The notes under the pieces: model-generated
What the model was told of the DNA's origin: nothing
Database searches by the model: none
What the model saw: the letters and a program-made list of their open reading frames with translations, nothing else
NCBI RefSeq assembly: GCF_964340395.1
Contig: NC_135565.1
Span: forward strand, 16,106,209-16,166,208
Direction: 5' to 3'
DNA: 60,000 nt
From: Glandiceps talaboti
Taxonomy: Eukaryota > Hemichordata > Enteropneusta > Spengelidae
Translations under genes and position numbers: made by a program
In this document: piece by piece, positions 12,581 to 24,503 of the stretch
Layout: each line of letters begins with the position of its first letter
How positions within the stretch are numbered: position 1 is the stretch's first letter

Positions 12581-12860
12581 TTAAGAGACGATCGAACGAT
12601 GCCGCACAAATTCAACTTATAAGTGAACATTGTTCGTTTAGGACAAACCCAGCACTGTAAGTGACATTAGAAGTAAATTTTAATTAATTTATCAACATCT
12701 CAGTAGTAAATACAAAAGCTGTTATCATTGAAGGCGTGAAACTTTTTCGAAATTTGGTTAGAAGTGCGAAAATGAAGTTCACACATTGACGCCAGACCCC
12801 CTCCCCCTAAACGAATGAAGTTCGCTTATTGAGCTTGTGTGACATAGTGCAATCGTCCCT
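12580..12860 (+). repeat. Dispersed repeat, copy 1
   Basis: Contains CCCAGCACTGTA, AGAAGTAAATTTTAATTAA, a TTATCATTGAAGGC block and TTATTGAGCTTGTGTGACAT. The same pieces occur at 21940-22330, most of them reversed. Confidence 0.6.
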
Positions 12861-13189
12861 AAGTTCTTCAGTATTAAAACTGAAAATGTGTAGGTCACAT
12901 ACGATGTCATATAAGTTGAAATATATCGTCACGGTTAAAAACACAACGTTATGTATCAATGTCCAGTTTATTACACCCAAGTACATACAAGTAGTCCAAT
13001 ATGTTATTTTCAGTAATTGTGATATGACTGTTGTACACTAGATTAGAAATCTACCATATGTTTGAGCGATGCACTTTATTTTTAGTCAATATGCCACAAA
13101 ACTGACAGACAGCAATTTCTTACGACACACCAAAATTAGTCAAGAGACTTAAAGTCTGTCTTGGTGTTCCTATCTCAAGAAGCTCTCCA

Positions 13190-13400
13190 TGGTGTCAAGA
13201 ACTTCTTGAGATAGTAACACGAAAACAAGTCTCTCTTGAGATAGTAACACGAAGACTAGTCTCTGGATGTACAGAACTTCTTGAGATAGTAACACGAAGA
13301 CTAGTCTCTGGATGTACAGAACTTATTGAGATAGTAACACGAAGACAAGTCTCTGGATGTACAGATTTTCTTGAGATAGTAACATGAAGAAAAGTCTTTG
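13190..13400 (+). repeat. 45-bp minisatellite, about five units
   Basis: TTGAGATAGTAACACGAAGA recurs at 13206, 13236, 13281, 13326 and 13371; the first interval is shortened to 30 bp. Confidence 0.85.
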
Positions 13401-14490
13401 GGTTACATCAAAATTGATGTACCTCCCATTCCTTACCATCAGCTGGCTCACAAGAAAAAATTTTTTGTTTATCATTTATAATTTAGGCCCACACTAACAA
13501 AATTTGTGTCTTGCCATGAAAAAGCCCTTGGTGGAAAAGAAATTTATCAGCCTCAAGAAAAGTGTATTGATTTATTGCGGTCATACATCAAAGGGCACAC
13601 CGATGTCCAACAAATCAAACCCAACATTTAGGCAAATGTAATCAGTGTGTCGTCAGAGTCTAACCCAATTTAAATTGGCACTGCACTGATGCATTACCAA
13701 TTTCTTATATAGCAGACCGACATTGAAGTTCTCGTAGCTCTTAATGTGTGGCGACTATTTACCAGACAACTCATTTTTACAACCGTTGTCTATTATGAGG
13801 GCACAAAGGTTAGAGAGAATTTCATATATCAGTATTGACTGAATTGAATTAATAGAAGTCAATGACCATCACCTAAGAGTTTAATAAGTAGCACATAAAG
13901 TTGCAATCTATCTTTGAGAGTTACTAAATTACTGAATTAAATATGATTTATGTAACTTGTGTGCTATATCATTTTAAATTGCTCTATGGTATTATATATC
14001 AAATACAAATATACAACTGAAGATGGTACATATCACAATAAATAATTATAATATAGTTTTAATACAGTGTTAGCCCACAATATGCTCAAAGCATTTCACA
14101 ATTAGAACTCAGGGCATGGAATTATAGCACAACAGTAACCTTAACTCCCTGGGGCGCATACAACCCATTGCTGCCTCTATTAGCACACAGGATTAAAGCA
14201 TTCACGTGGCAACCTCTGTCCTACCAGGTCCCCAATTATATACAAAATGTAGCTGGGTTAATAATCTGGTTCAAATCGTGCCCAAGGACTTTAATATTTA
14301 TTACATAAAAAGAACTCTGTGCTGTTATTCTTGAATAACAGAAATCACCCAGTATGTCCATACATATGTGTCAGTGCTGGGGGAGACACCGTCACATTTG
14401 TACATATATTACTTGAATAGAAATAACCCAATGTGTCAATTCAACATAGTTATGTATCACATACAACAGAACTCTATCAATAGAGTATTA
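13400..14490. other. Non-coding stretch, nothing recognised
   Basis: AT-rich with no exon-like frame. Short similarity to the hAT-like repeat (GGCTCACAAGAAA near 13444) is too weak to call. Confidence 0.35.
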
Positions 14491-14494
14491 GACC

Positions 14495-15640
14495 AATGCA
14501 TGTCTGCATATTAATATTACTGTCCTGTGAATTAAATCCACTATGTAACCCTGTGTATTAATATTATTGTCATGTGAATTAAATCCACTATGTAACCCTG
14601 TGTATTAATATTATTGTCATGTGAATTAAATCCACTATGTAACCATGTGTATTAATATTATTGTCCTGTGAATTAAATCCACTATGTAACCCTGTGTATT
14701 AATATTATTGTCATGTGAATTAAATCCACTATGTAACCCTGTGTATTAATATTATTGTCATGTGAATTAAATCCACTATGTAACCATGTGTATTAATATT
14801 ATTGTCCTGTGAATTAAATCCACTATGTAACCATGTGTATTAATATTATTGTCCTGTGAATTAAATCCACTATGTAACCCTGTGTATTAATATTATTGTC
14901 ATGTGAATTAAATCCACTATGTAACCCTGTGTATTAATATTATTGTCATGTGAATTAAATCCACTATGTAACCATGTGTATTAATATTATTGTCCTGTGA
15001 ATTAAATCCACTATGTAACCCTGTGTATTAATATTACAGTCCTGTGAATTAAATCCACTATGTAACCCTGTGTATTAATATTACAGTCCTATGAATTAAA
15101 TCCACTATGTAACCCTGTGTATTAATATTATTGTCCTGTGAATTAAATCCACTATGTAACCCTGTGTATTAATTATATTATTGTTCTGTGAATTAAATCC
15201 ACTATGTAACCCTGTGTATCAATATTACTGTCCTGTGAATAAATCCACTATGTAACCCTGTGTATTAATATTACAGTCCTGTGAATTAAATCCACTATGT
15301 AACCCTGTGTATTAATATTACAGTCCTGTGAATTAAATCCACTATGTAAGCCTGTGTATCAATATTACCGTCTTGTGAATTAAATCCACCATATAACCCT
15401 GTGTATTAATATTATTGTCCTGTGAATGAAATCCACTATGTAACCCTGTGTATTAATATTACAGTTCTGTGAATTAAATCCACTATGTAACCCTGTGTAT
15501 TAATATTACCGTCTTGTGAATTAAATCCACTATGTAACCCTGTGTATTAATATTACAGTCCTGTGAATTAAATCCACTGTGTAAGCCTGTGTATCAATAT
15601 TACCGTCTTGTGAATTAAATCCACCATATATATAACCCCA
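14495..15640 (+). repeat. 47-bp minisatellite, about 24 units
   Basis: GTGAATTAAATCCACTATGT recurs every 47 bp, with TATTAATATTA between copies. Two alternating subtypes (GTCCTGTG and GTCATGTG) show higher-order pattern in the left half; the right half has ACAGTCC and ACCGTCTTG variants. Confidence 0.95.
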
Positions 15641-15893
15641 GGGGCAAGGTGAGTCAATACCAATGTGACATCTGAGGGAAATTGTGACATTTATTTAATC
15701 TTTTTTAAATTGTGATGGGGAATAAAGTGTGACTATAACCACAACACACGGTTGATAACGTGGAGAAATTGAGTTCTTTGTACTATGATGTTTGCTATAG
15801 AATACATTAATGCTTGTCAATATAGCTAATGATAGTCACCCATTAATTTGACACTAATAATAATTATGGACTTGAACATGAACAGACTCTTAC

Positions 15894-16055
15894 CTTCAAT
15901 GATTTGGAACACGTCCAGGAATGTTCCATATCGACATGAGGTACATACAGCTTGTAAATGAGGGGAACATTCTAACATCGCTATCAAGTAGCAGGTATTG
16001 ATCCTAAACTGTGTGTCTGCATTTCCCCATATCATAATGGAATCTACTGTAGCAG
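15894..16055 (-). CDS. Candidate internal exon of an unidentified spliced gene
   Basis: The minus strand holds 53 open codons between a candidate acceptor (CCTCTACAG) and a strong donor (TTGAAG|GTAAGAG). The peptide contains NADTQFRINTCYLIAMLE and CTSCRYGTFLDVFQIIE, with five Cys and balanced composition, unlike the repeat-derived frames around it. It starts with two bases and ends with one base of a split codon, so it can follow the exon at 20484-20643. If both are real, the intron between them is about 4.4 kb and is filled with tandem repeats. I do not recognise the family; a second acceptor nine bases further in is possible. Confidence 0.35.
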
Positions 16056-16059
16056 CTGT

Positions 16060-16950
16060 AGAGGCTGGGAATGGTTTCACCATGGGTTTTATTATTCAGG
16101 TAACGGATCAAAAGAGGTATATGGCTTCAGAAGGGGGATAGATGAGGGATAGATGATATTTCTCTCCTACTGCTGCTCATTTCCTTTGACCCTAAAATTG
16201 AACATAAATCAAAGAATAGAGATGATTAATCAATGAAAATATGGAACTATTTAATGACAATAACTCTCTATCATTATGACTGCTTTGAAAGAGGACAAGT
16301 TCAGATATCAATGTTTTTCTCCATAATTTTAGTTTCATATCCAAGATTTTATTTATTTGACCCATAACAACAAATCTTGTCCTTTATCAGAAGGTATACT
16401 TGCAATTTCAATTTTGAAAATTTGATGTTCCTTTACATGCATCACTTACAAAATATTCAAAGATTCTATCACTCTGACCAACAACTACTCTTGATATGTT
16501 AGACAGCAAACTGATTTCCATTTATCCGTTTTCTTTCTATTCATTCGAAATCACCCTCTTCAACCACATCAGATTATTTTGCTAGTGATTTTTCAACAAC
16601 CAACACCCACTGCTTTGCATGATTTAGTGCAGTTTCTCTTAAAGCATTCTCAAAGGAAAATTGCAAGTAAGGTGCCTAGGGAACTCAGCATAGATGTCAC
16701 CTACTTTTGTATTTGCTGTCTTTGATAGTACCTACTCACAGCTTGTAGCAATGTCAACGGCACGGAATTATTGAAAAGCAACAATGATGGTATTCAATAG
16801 TTACCAATGGCAACTATTTAAATGCAAACCTCAAAATAAATTCAATAATTCAGCACAAGTACAATGCAGTGTACATGAAAGTGATATTATTCTATCACAG
16901 CAATACTGAGGTGAAGGACGACTGATCAATACTTCCAAGGGTTGGATTTT
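16060..16950. other. Non-coding stretch, nothing recognised
   Basis: No tandem structure and no exon with both splice signals were found on either strand, apart from a weak donor-like GTGAGT on the minus strand near 16738. Confidence 0.3.
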
Positions 16951-16959
16951 TTTTTCGCT

Positions 16960-18085
16960 AAAAACTAAAGGTCAGCAGAACTGATTGCATCTTAGTATTT
17001 CACGTAACTGTATTTGCTAGTAATGATTTACTGACAGCTTAATGCATAAAGAAAAAATTGAGGAAAAATGGTCATCAATAAAAATATCATTTGGACAAGA
17101 TTAAACACCATTGAGTCTATATATTCAGTAATAGAGGTATGTTGTATAACCTAGCCATGATGACAGGAAAATACTTTTTTTTTCCATTTTCTTCTGAAAG
17201 TAAAAGGACACCTGTGACCACTGTTTGCATCTCAGTTTTACTCGTAATGCTACTGCAAGTACTAATTCACACACAAAACAAATTTCAAATATGTCCATAT
17301 GGGATAAATACAATGTATACCAATTGGACAGGATTACACAACATGAAATACTTTTTTTTCTTTCCATTTTTTTCTGAAAGTAAAAGGACACCTGTGACCA
17401 CTGTTTGCATCTCAGTTTTACTCGTTATGCTACTGCGAGTACTAATTCACATACAAAACAAATTTCAAATATGTCCATATGGGATCAATACAATGTATAC
17501 CAACTGGACAGGATTACACAACATGAAAATGCTTTTGTTTCTTTCCATTTTTTTCTGAAAGTAAAATGACACCACTGTTTGCATCTCAGTTTTACTCGTT
17601 ATGCTACTGCAAGTACTAATTCACATACAAAACAAATTTCAAATATGTCCATATGGGATAAATACAATATACCAATTGGACAGGATTGCACAACATTAAC
17701 TAGTGACACGAGTGTTATTGTATCCTTGGCCCTCTCCCAGACAGAATGAGATTCATACTATCAAATTTTACTTGTAACAGTAGAGCCAGTACCAATTCAC
17801 TGAAAAACTACATAGAAATTTTTTTTCAAATGTAGTCACATGGGACAAATTAAGATATCATTTAGGCAAGACTAATGAATGCTGGCCCTAATAATACTGT
17901 GTACCCATCGCCTCTAGCCCACACAGTTGTGATTAATTTGATAATAACTCATTTTTACTTGTATTAAAACGTAATGCAAGTACAGATTCACTGAAAGCTT
18001 AGACAAAAAATGACAAAAAAAATATGCTCACACGGACAGGCAGTACATACAGATCATTTCAGCAGGACTACAGAAGACTATATGT
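16960..18085 (+). repeat. Tandem repeat of about 180 bp, about six units
   Basis: Three close units (17155-17700) share AAATATGTCCATATGGGAT, GTTTGCATCTCAGTTTTACT and CAATTGGACAGGATT; more diverged units flank them on both sides (for example ACTTGTATTAAAACGTAATG near 17957). Open frames of 139 and 88 codons here are translations of the repeat. Confidence 0.85.
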
Positions 18086-18089
18086 TGTA

Positions 18090-18840
18090 CATGTATACCC
18101 GAGCTCATTCTTAACCCGGACATGACAGGGAAAGAGTTATATTAAGGTTTAATACAAACCTTAGAGTACAGGCTTTGTTAATAAAATGATTAATGGACTT
18201 TATCAAATAAAGAGTCTTCACCACATGCAAAATTTTATCACCAGCATAGCTACGCTTTGTGTCATTCAGGTGTGTCCATAGTTCATATATAATATTGTAA
18301 ATTCATGTACTAGAACTATTATAAAAGGCAACTATATTGACAAGAAACAGGTAGCAACATTTTTTTCAAGTCATAAATATTGATGGTACTGGTGAAAATT
18401 AATTTCCCATGAATGTCGTAAAATTACATACGTGTGTAATGTTAGTCTACAGCAAAACAGAGACCTGCATGAATAATAGAGTTCTAAGAATACTGTATAT
18501 ACATCAACCCACATTTCATAATTAGATTTGGATTCATTTGATTACTATAGAGAAACGATATAGATGAAAACAAGTTGGTGGATATAATGATATTATCACT
18601 ATGACACGACAGGAATGTGGTTTATAACTTACTTGGGATTCTGTTATTGTACTAAATCTCTAAATTTAAGGATACAGTATATATACACTAGTAGTAGTAG
18701 TACTAGTAGTCGCCTGGACACACCTGATTGAAGAAAACATGTCCAGTTTTCAACATGATAAAAATTTCACACTGGCTAAAACCTCAAGCATTTCATCAAC
18801 TTGATCCTATGAGAACAAATGTTCATGGACTCTCGGTTCA
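18090..18840. other. Non-coding stretch, nothing recognised
   Basis: AT-rich; contains a short (TAG)n run near 18692. No gene evidence. Confidence 0.35.
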
Positions 18841-18940
18841 TAGTACCAAATGAAAAATTCTACTCACATTTTTTTGGAAGTGAATTCCAAATTTTCACTG
18901 ACATCTCATCAGCATCGAATCAAAGATGTATAATTGACAA

Positions 18941-19119
18941 CAGTTTGCCCTCTAAGCCAATTTGATGTGCCACTGATGCACACAATTTCTAGTGATGTAC
19001 CAAAATTTGGTGTTCCCCTATCTCATACTATGTGGTGACTCACAAGAAATGCCAGTTTTTACCATTTTCGACTCACAACATTGAACACCAACATTTGGCT
19101 ATCATTAGAGGGCACACTG
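18941..19119 (+). mobile_element. hAT-like MITE, copy 1
   Basis: Begins CAGTTTGCCCTCTAA and ends TTAGAGGGCACACTG, so the ends are inverted repeats. Homologous to 34694-34860 along its length (TGTGGTGACTCACAAGAAA, TTTGGCTATCATTAGAG). No 8-bp target duplication is left here. Confidence 0.6.
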
Positions 19120-19369
19120 CTTAATAGTGCTGACAAGACTTCAGCAAAAGTTTTAGATTTACTCCCAAAAAATTGTTTGATTCTATGAGTCCAAATCGGC
19201 ATTTGATACAACATGACTCTCATATGCTAATCTACACATACTTAACTCTAACATGCATGTATTTTGTGTTAGAGACATACATGTACATGCAGACCTATTC
19301 TGATTTCTACCAAAGGCAATTGACAGTCAAGAAAAAATGTTGCACCTGGTGATATACTACACTGTTTAA

Positions 19370-19626
19370 AGAGAAACACAACTCCAGGAAATAAAGTCAT
19401 TTTCATAAACTAAGGGTTCGAGTCATTTCATGATTTTACATCACCTACAACTACTTGTGATTTCAGAGAAACATCAAGTTGAGCTTGTGCCTTTATCGGG
19501 TATCTCTGCTGTGGGCCATTGCATGATGGGAGTCAGCAGAAAAAATATATTCATGGTTGCACAATGAATATTCATGAAATATATATTACACTGAAGGGAA
19601 TAAGCACCCAGGAATGGTGTTTCCCT
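19370..19626 (+). mobile_element. MITE with TTAA target site (piggyBac/Kolobok type)
   Basis: Flanked on both sides by TTAA (19366-19369 and 19627-19630). Termini are AGAGAAACACAACTCC and the inverse GGAATGGTGTTTCCCT, 13 of 16 positions pairing. Length 257 bp with no coding capacity, as expected for a non-autonomous element mobilised in trans. Confidence 0.7.
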
Positions 19627-20483
19627 TTAAATAAATTTATACATGTATAAATGCACCCAATCGATGATTTTTTGGCCTATTATTGCATAGACAGTCATCT
19701 TGCAGTAATTGGCTAACATACATTTGTTGTAAATTCCTAAAAACAAATTATTCCAGGACATGTATCCCTGCATAGGCAGTCATCTTGCTGGCATCTGGCT
19801 AGCATACATTACCAAAACCTCTGATTCAAGAATCTACATACTTATAGAAAGTCATCTTTCAGATATTTGGCAAATATATAAATTACCCATTTCTTTTATT
19901 CATTCAGAGTCTACAAACCTTGCACACAGTACACTCTGCATACAGTTGAAAGTCTTGAAATTCCTGACCAGAGAGACTTAGATTTGTACATGTATGTATT
20001 AGCATACTCTGTATCACCATGCCCTTCAGATAGCTAGTTCACAACACAGTTACTTAATATCATTACACAATTAACTGTTATTCAATATAGATATTTGAGA
20101 CTTTTTACATTCAAATATTTTTATGACATTTTATCAAGCCACTGTAGCAGTGTTATTAGTGTTACATAAAAGGTCATATATATATATATATATATTCGTT
20201 CTCAATTACTTGTATACCTGCCAATGTCTGAGGGCCCCAAAACACCTGAATAGTCTTTATGTTAATGTTTTTTGAATGCTAGAGTCAGCAAAGGATATAG
20301 CCGATAAAGAATCTTTCCCCATGGGTAAAATTTTATTGGCATTACCCTAGTAAAATGCATAGAGCAGTTGTGCAGATTTTGCCAACCTTTACTACCCTTG
20401 ACAAAATTCACCTTTATGATAATCATTCGCTAGCTGCAATTGGAATGGGATTTTTAAAACAGTTGTTAGATATAATGTCTTAC

Positions 20484-20643
20484 TTGTAATATTGTACACC
20501 CTGAACAGTATTGAATCACCTGTCGGTAAACATATCTGTGTAGTGCAGTGCACATAATAATATGGTGCAATAAATCCAATCAAATTGATTTTTGAGTCGA
20601 TCCTCACCTTAAAAATCAGCGCCCCCAACATATCAGTTTCAAA
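20484..20643 (-). CDS. Candidate internal exon of an unidentified spliced gene
   Basis: On the minus strand a CAG acceptor leads into 53 open codons plus one base, ending at a strong donor (ACAA|GTAAGAC). The peptide starts FETDMLGALIFKV and contains YYYVHCTTQICLPTGDS. A Y-x-HC-x3-x-C pattern of this type resembles the C-terminal half of zona-pellucida (ZP) domains, but one short exon cannot establish that. It ends in phase 1, which is exactly compatible with the candidate exon at 15894-16055 (two leading bases, joint codon Thr). No stop falls inside. It could still be a chance open frame. Confidence 0.35.
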
Positions 20644-20749
20644 CTGTTACTGCACTACTTTATTGATAAATTTGACCTCCAATTAACATGTACAATGTCT
20701 AATTTTTTTATCAAATTTCAGTGAATATAAACTCGTAACAGTATGTTCC

Positions 20750-20880
20750 CATAATTTACCATCCTTATCAAAAACATTCATAATGCCAAGTTGTCGTAAC
20801 TTACCATCCTTATCAAAAAACCCTCACAATGCAATGTCATAACTTACTGTCCTTATCAAAAACAGTCATAACCCATGACA
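20750..20880. repeat. Short tandem repeat preceding the 47-bp array
   Basis: Variants of TTACCATCCTTATCAAAAA occur three times at about 45-bp spacing. On the minus strand these look like splice donors but no exon accompanies them. Confidence 0.6.
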
Positions 20881-21450
20881 TGATACAGCTACAGAATACA
20901 CCCTAGTTGTTCTTTCAACCTATGACATCATACAGCTACAGAATACACCCTAGTTGTTCTTTCAACCTATGACATCATACAGCTACAGAATACACCCTAG
21001 TTGTTCTTTCAATCTATGACATCATACAGCTTCAGAATAAACCCTCGTTGTTAGTTCAACCTATGACATCATACAGCTACAGAATACACCCTAGTTGTTC
21101 TCTCAACCTATGACATCATACAGCTACAGAATACACCCTCGTTGTTAGTTCAACCTATGACATCATACAGCTACAGAATACACCCTAGTTGTTCTCTCAA
21201 CCTATGACATCATACAGCTACAGAATACACCCTAGTCGTTCTTTCAACCTATGACATCACACAGCTTCAGAATACACCCTCGTTGTTAGTTCAACCTATG
21301 ACATCATACAGCTACAGAATACACCCTAGTTGTTCTTTCAACCTATGACATCATACAGCTTCAGAATAAACCCTCGTTGTTAGTTCAACCTATGACATCA
21401 TACAGCTACAGAATACACCCTAGTTGTTCTCTCAAACCATGACATGATAC
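20880..21450 (+). repeat. Second 47-bp minisatellite, about 12 units
   Basis: CTATGACATCATACAGCT recurs at 47-bp spacing (20921, 20968, 21015, 21062 and so on) with ACCCTAGTTGTT or ACCCTCGTTGTT between. Unrelated in sequence to the 47-bp array at 14.5 kb. Each unit holds ATGACATCAT, one base from a CRE/ATF palindrome. Confidence 0.95.
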
Positions 21451-21459
21451 AGCTTCACT

Positions 21460-21935
21460 GTTGCATAAACTTTTAGAATGACAAGTACAGTTCCACTTGA
21501 TGCAAGATCAGTTATAATCTACAAATTCCATGGTAATAACTATAGTCCTACCAAAGATTACATTTTAATGCTGTACATGTATAGTTACCTGTAATGATGT
21601 CCACGATGTGATCAAATACTAGCACTGAAATCTAGCATAAAATTCAATATTCACTGACTTGTTATACAAAATATACATTATGTCATTATGTAGGTGATAT
21701 AAAATATACTTGAACAAAATACCCACCCACATACATTAGTACATTTAGTATTCACAGAACATTATCTTGCATGAATTCATTCTAAAAGCATTACCCTGTA
21801 GCCAAACTAAATCAGATTATTGTTACATAATAGCCAAAATGTCTAAAAGGCTACCTATTTATTATTGTTACATGATAGCAAAACCATCACACAATGTCAC
21901 ACAAGCTCATTAAACCAACTTCAAACTTCTTACGT
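21460..21935. other. Non-coding stretch, nothing recognised
   Basis: AT-rich with no exon-like frame or tandem array. Lies between the 47-bp array and the dispersed-repeat copy at 21940. Confidence 0.3.
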
Positions 21936-21939
21936 TTAT

Positions 21940-22330
21940 GGGGGAGGGGGTCAGGTATCAATGTCATTGCTAAACTTCATTTTCACACTTCTAACCAAAT
22001 TTCAAAAAAAACGTTCATGCCTTCAATGATAACAGGTTCTGTATTTACTACTGTGATGTTGATAAGTTGATTAAAATTTACTTCTAATGTCATATACATT
22101 TGTATAGTGCTGGGTTTCCAGTTAGTATTTTAATGTGTTTACCATCACGTTTTTACATTGCATCGATGGTAGTGGTGTGACTGCTACAATTTTCATCATG
22201 GTTTATATCATACAAATGTGTCAATGTCGCATTTGTGAAGGTTCATTTAGGGGGAGGGTGGAGGGGTTTTGTCCTAAACGAACACAGTTCATTTATTGAG
22301 CTTGTGTGACATAATGTGATCGTCACTAAA
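21940..22330 (-). repeat. Dispersed repeat, copy 2 (rearranged)
   Basis: The left part (GTCATTGC to GCTGGGTTTCC, 21960-22120) is the reverse complement of 12640-12790; the right part (TTTATTGAGCTTGTGTGACA, near 22292) is in the same orientation as at 12827. The copy is therefore a composite with opposed halves. Confidence 0.55.
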
Positions 22331-22339
22331 ATAGTTCGG

Positions 22340-22960
22340 CTATGACAGTCAATCATAAGTAGTACTTGTAGCTGCAATCATTTATACATAAGGCCACACT
22401 TTTTGAAAATTCTAACATCATTCATCTTTACACACAGAATGTATGATTATTAATGGTTGCATAATAGCCACAACTATTATTAAAAGTGTATACCATATGG
22501 TTTGTTACATACTACCAGTATATTCAAACTTACAAGTCTATAACCAGTTATTATTACATAATAGCAAAACCTAACAAAAAACGCCTAACCATTCCTTGTG
22601 ACACACTAGCCAAATACAAGGTCAGTAACGACTTATTGTTACATAATATCTTTCCAACCACTAGCCACAGCTGTACATTGCCAAATTACGTCTATCTCAA
22701 AACTCTGTAACTATTCATTTTAACCATATACCGGTAGTAAAACAGTAATACTATTATCTATGTTGGTGAGTTAATGGGTGTTGTGATAGTAAAGGTGATT
22801 TGACTTGTAGTAGTTACCTCGGAATATACCAAACTGGAGTCACATTCATTAACTATTCACCATTAACATTGATCATTTGATTAATCTTGAGTTACATTTA
22901 GAAATGAATAATACACAATTCACCTATAGTCAAGTTTATCTCACCATGGTACAAGTACAT
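22340..22960. other. Non-coding stretch, nothing recognised
   Basis: Contains several TATTGTTACATAATAGC-like pieces (also near 21820 and 21870) suggesting an old diverged repeat. No gene evidence. Confidence 0.3.
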
Positions 22961-22969
22961 GCACATTAC

Positions 22970-23417
<448 letters not shown>

Positions 23418-23419
23418 TC

Positions 23420-24500
23420 TGGATTACAGTATGTACATGTATGTTCTCATCTGTCTATTCAAAGTATCAGATGAAACATGGAAAAAGGACCATGCAAATA
23501 GTGTGGACAGGATAGTATAATTTTGTCATTACAGTGTTGTTGTTGTTGTTGTTGTTGTTTTGCAATGGGTTTCTTTTAGGAGGGTTGAAATTTGTAAAAC
23601 TTGCACATATTTCAATACCTTGAACCATCATTTTGACAGGGAGCCTGGTAAAAAAACATTATTTTTTCTCTAGAGTAGCTTAATCGAGGTATATATTCAT
23701 ATATATTCACGATTACACTTCATACAGCTTAGTCATGCTTTGAAAACAATCAGCAGCCTAAATGAACCACTGAATATTCAACTCAGTGGTTCATAATGAA
23801 ATTCACTCATTGGACACAAGACCACTCAGTCTGCTAAATTCAAACCGGGGACAGATTTATACATTTTTTATTATTATTTTTTTATTTATTGACAGGAATG
23901 CATCCATAATATGCTTTTTCGTGCAGTAATGATAAAAAATATAATAAATACAGATACACACAATCGATATACATTATTAGACAAAATTGAAAATAAACAG
24001 GATGGACACATACACTATGATACAGTTACTTGGTTACGCTGACTAGAAACAGAACTGTACATACAATGACTCATATAGTACAGGTATATATTTGAGACAG
24101 GAAGTTGGGTAAATGAGTCAGGGCATTCTAATTTAGTCACCCAGTTATTTGTGGATAATCTAAACCATAAAGATTAGTCTAAGCTTTCAAAATTCCTGAC
24201 TCAGCAGTTTTTTTAATAGACACTTGATTACACACAAATTAGCTTTTCCTGACTCAGCAGTTTTATGCTTTCTTGACAGCCACTCGGTTATAATTTAAAC
24301 GCTACACGTAGCTAGCATGGATTCAAGCCTATGTACCCGGTGTTTATAAATAATTTCACAATCATACCCGAATGTTTATTTTGTTTTTATCCATTTTATC
24401 TATTTATTATGCTTGTGGCTGAAAACTAATTATCACAAACAGTAGAAAAATACTAACAAATAGTCAGGCTATGAGCCACGATACAAATAGAAAACCAGAG
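23420..24500. other. Non-coding stretch, nothing recognised
   Basis: Holds a short (GTT)n run at 23537-23560. Two pieces of TTCCTGACTCAGCAGTTTT (near 24193 and 24246) show a local duplication. No gene evidence. Confidence 0.35.
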
Positions 24501-24503
24501 TAA

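Noticed and set aside
17139-17558. Plus-strand frame of 139 codons with a repeated hydrophobic peptide
   Set aside because: It coincides exactly with the roughly 180-bp tandem repeat and decays in the neighbouring units.
19400-19440. tRNA B-box-like string GGTTCGAGTC
   Set aside because: No A box or cloverleaf can be drawn around it; it lies inside the TTAA-flanked MITE.
20750-20850. Strong donor-like GTAAGT strings on the minus strand
   Set aside because: They recur with the short tandem repeat and no open exon precedes them.
10470-21450. CRISPR-like arrays of regularly spaced repeats
   Set aside because: Units are directly tandem without unique spacers, and the sequence is clearly animal nuclear DNA.
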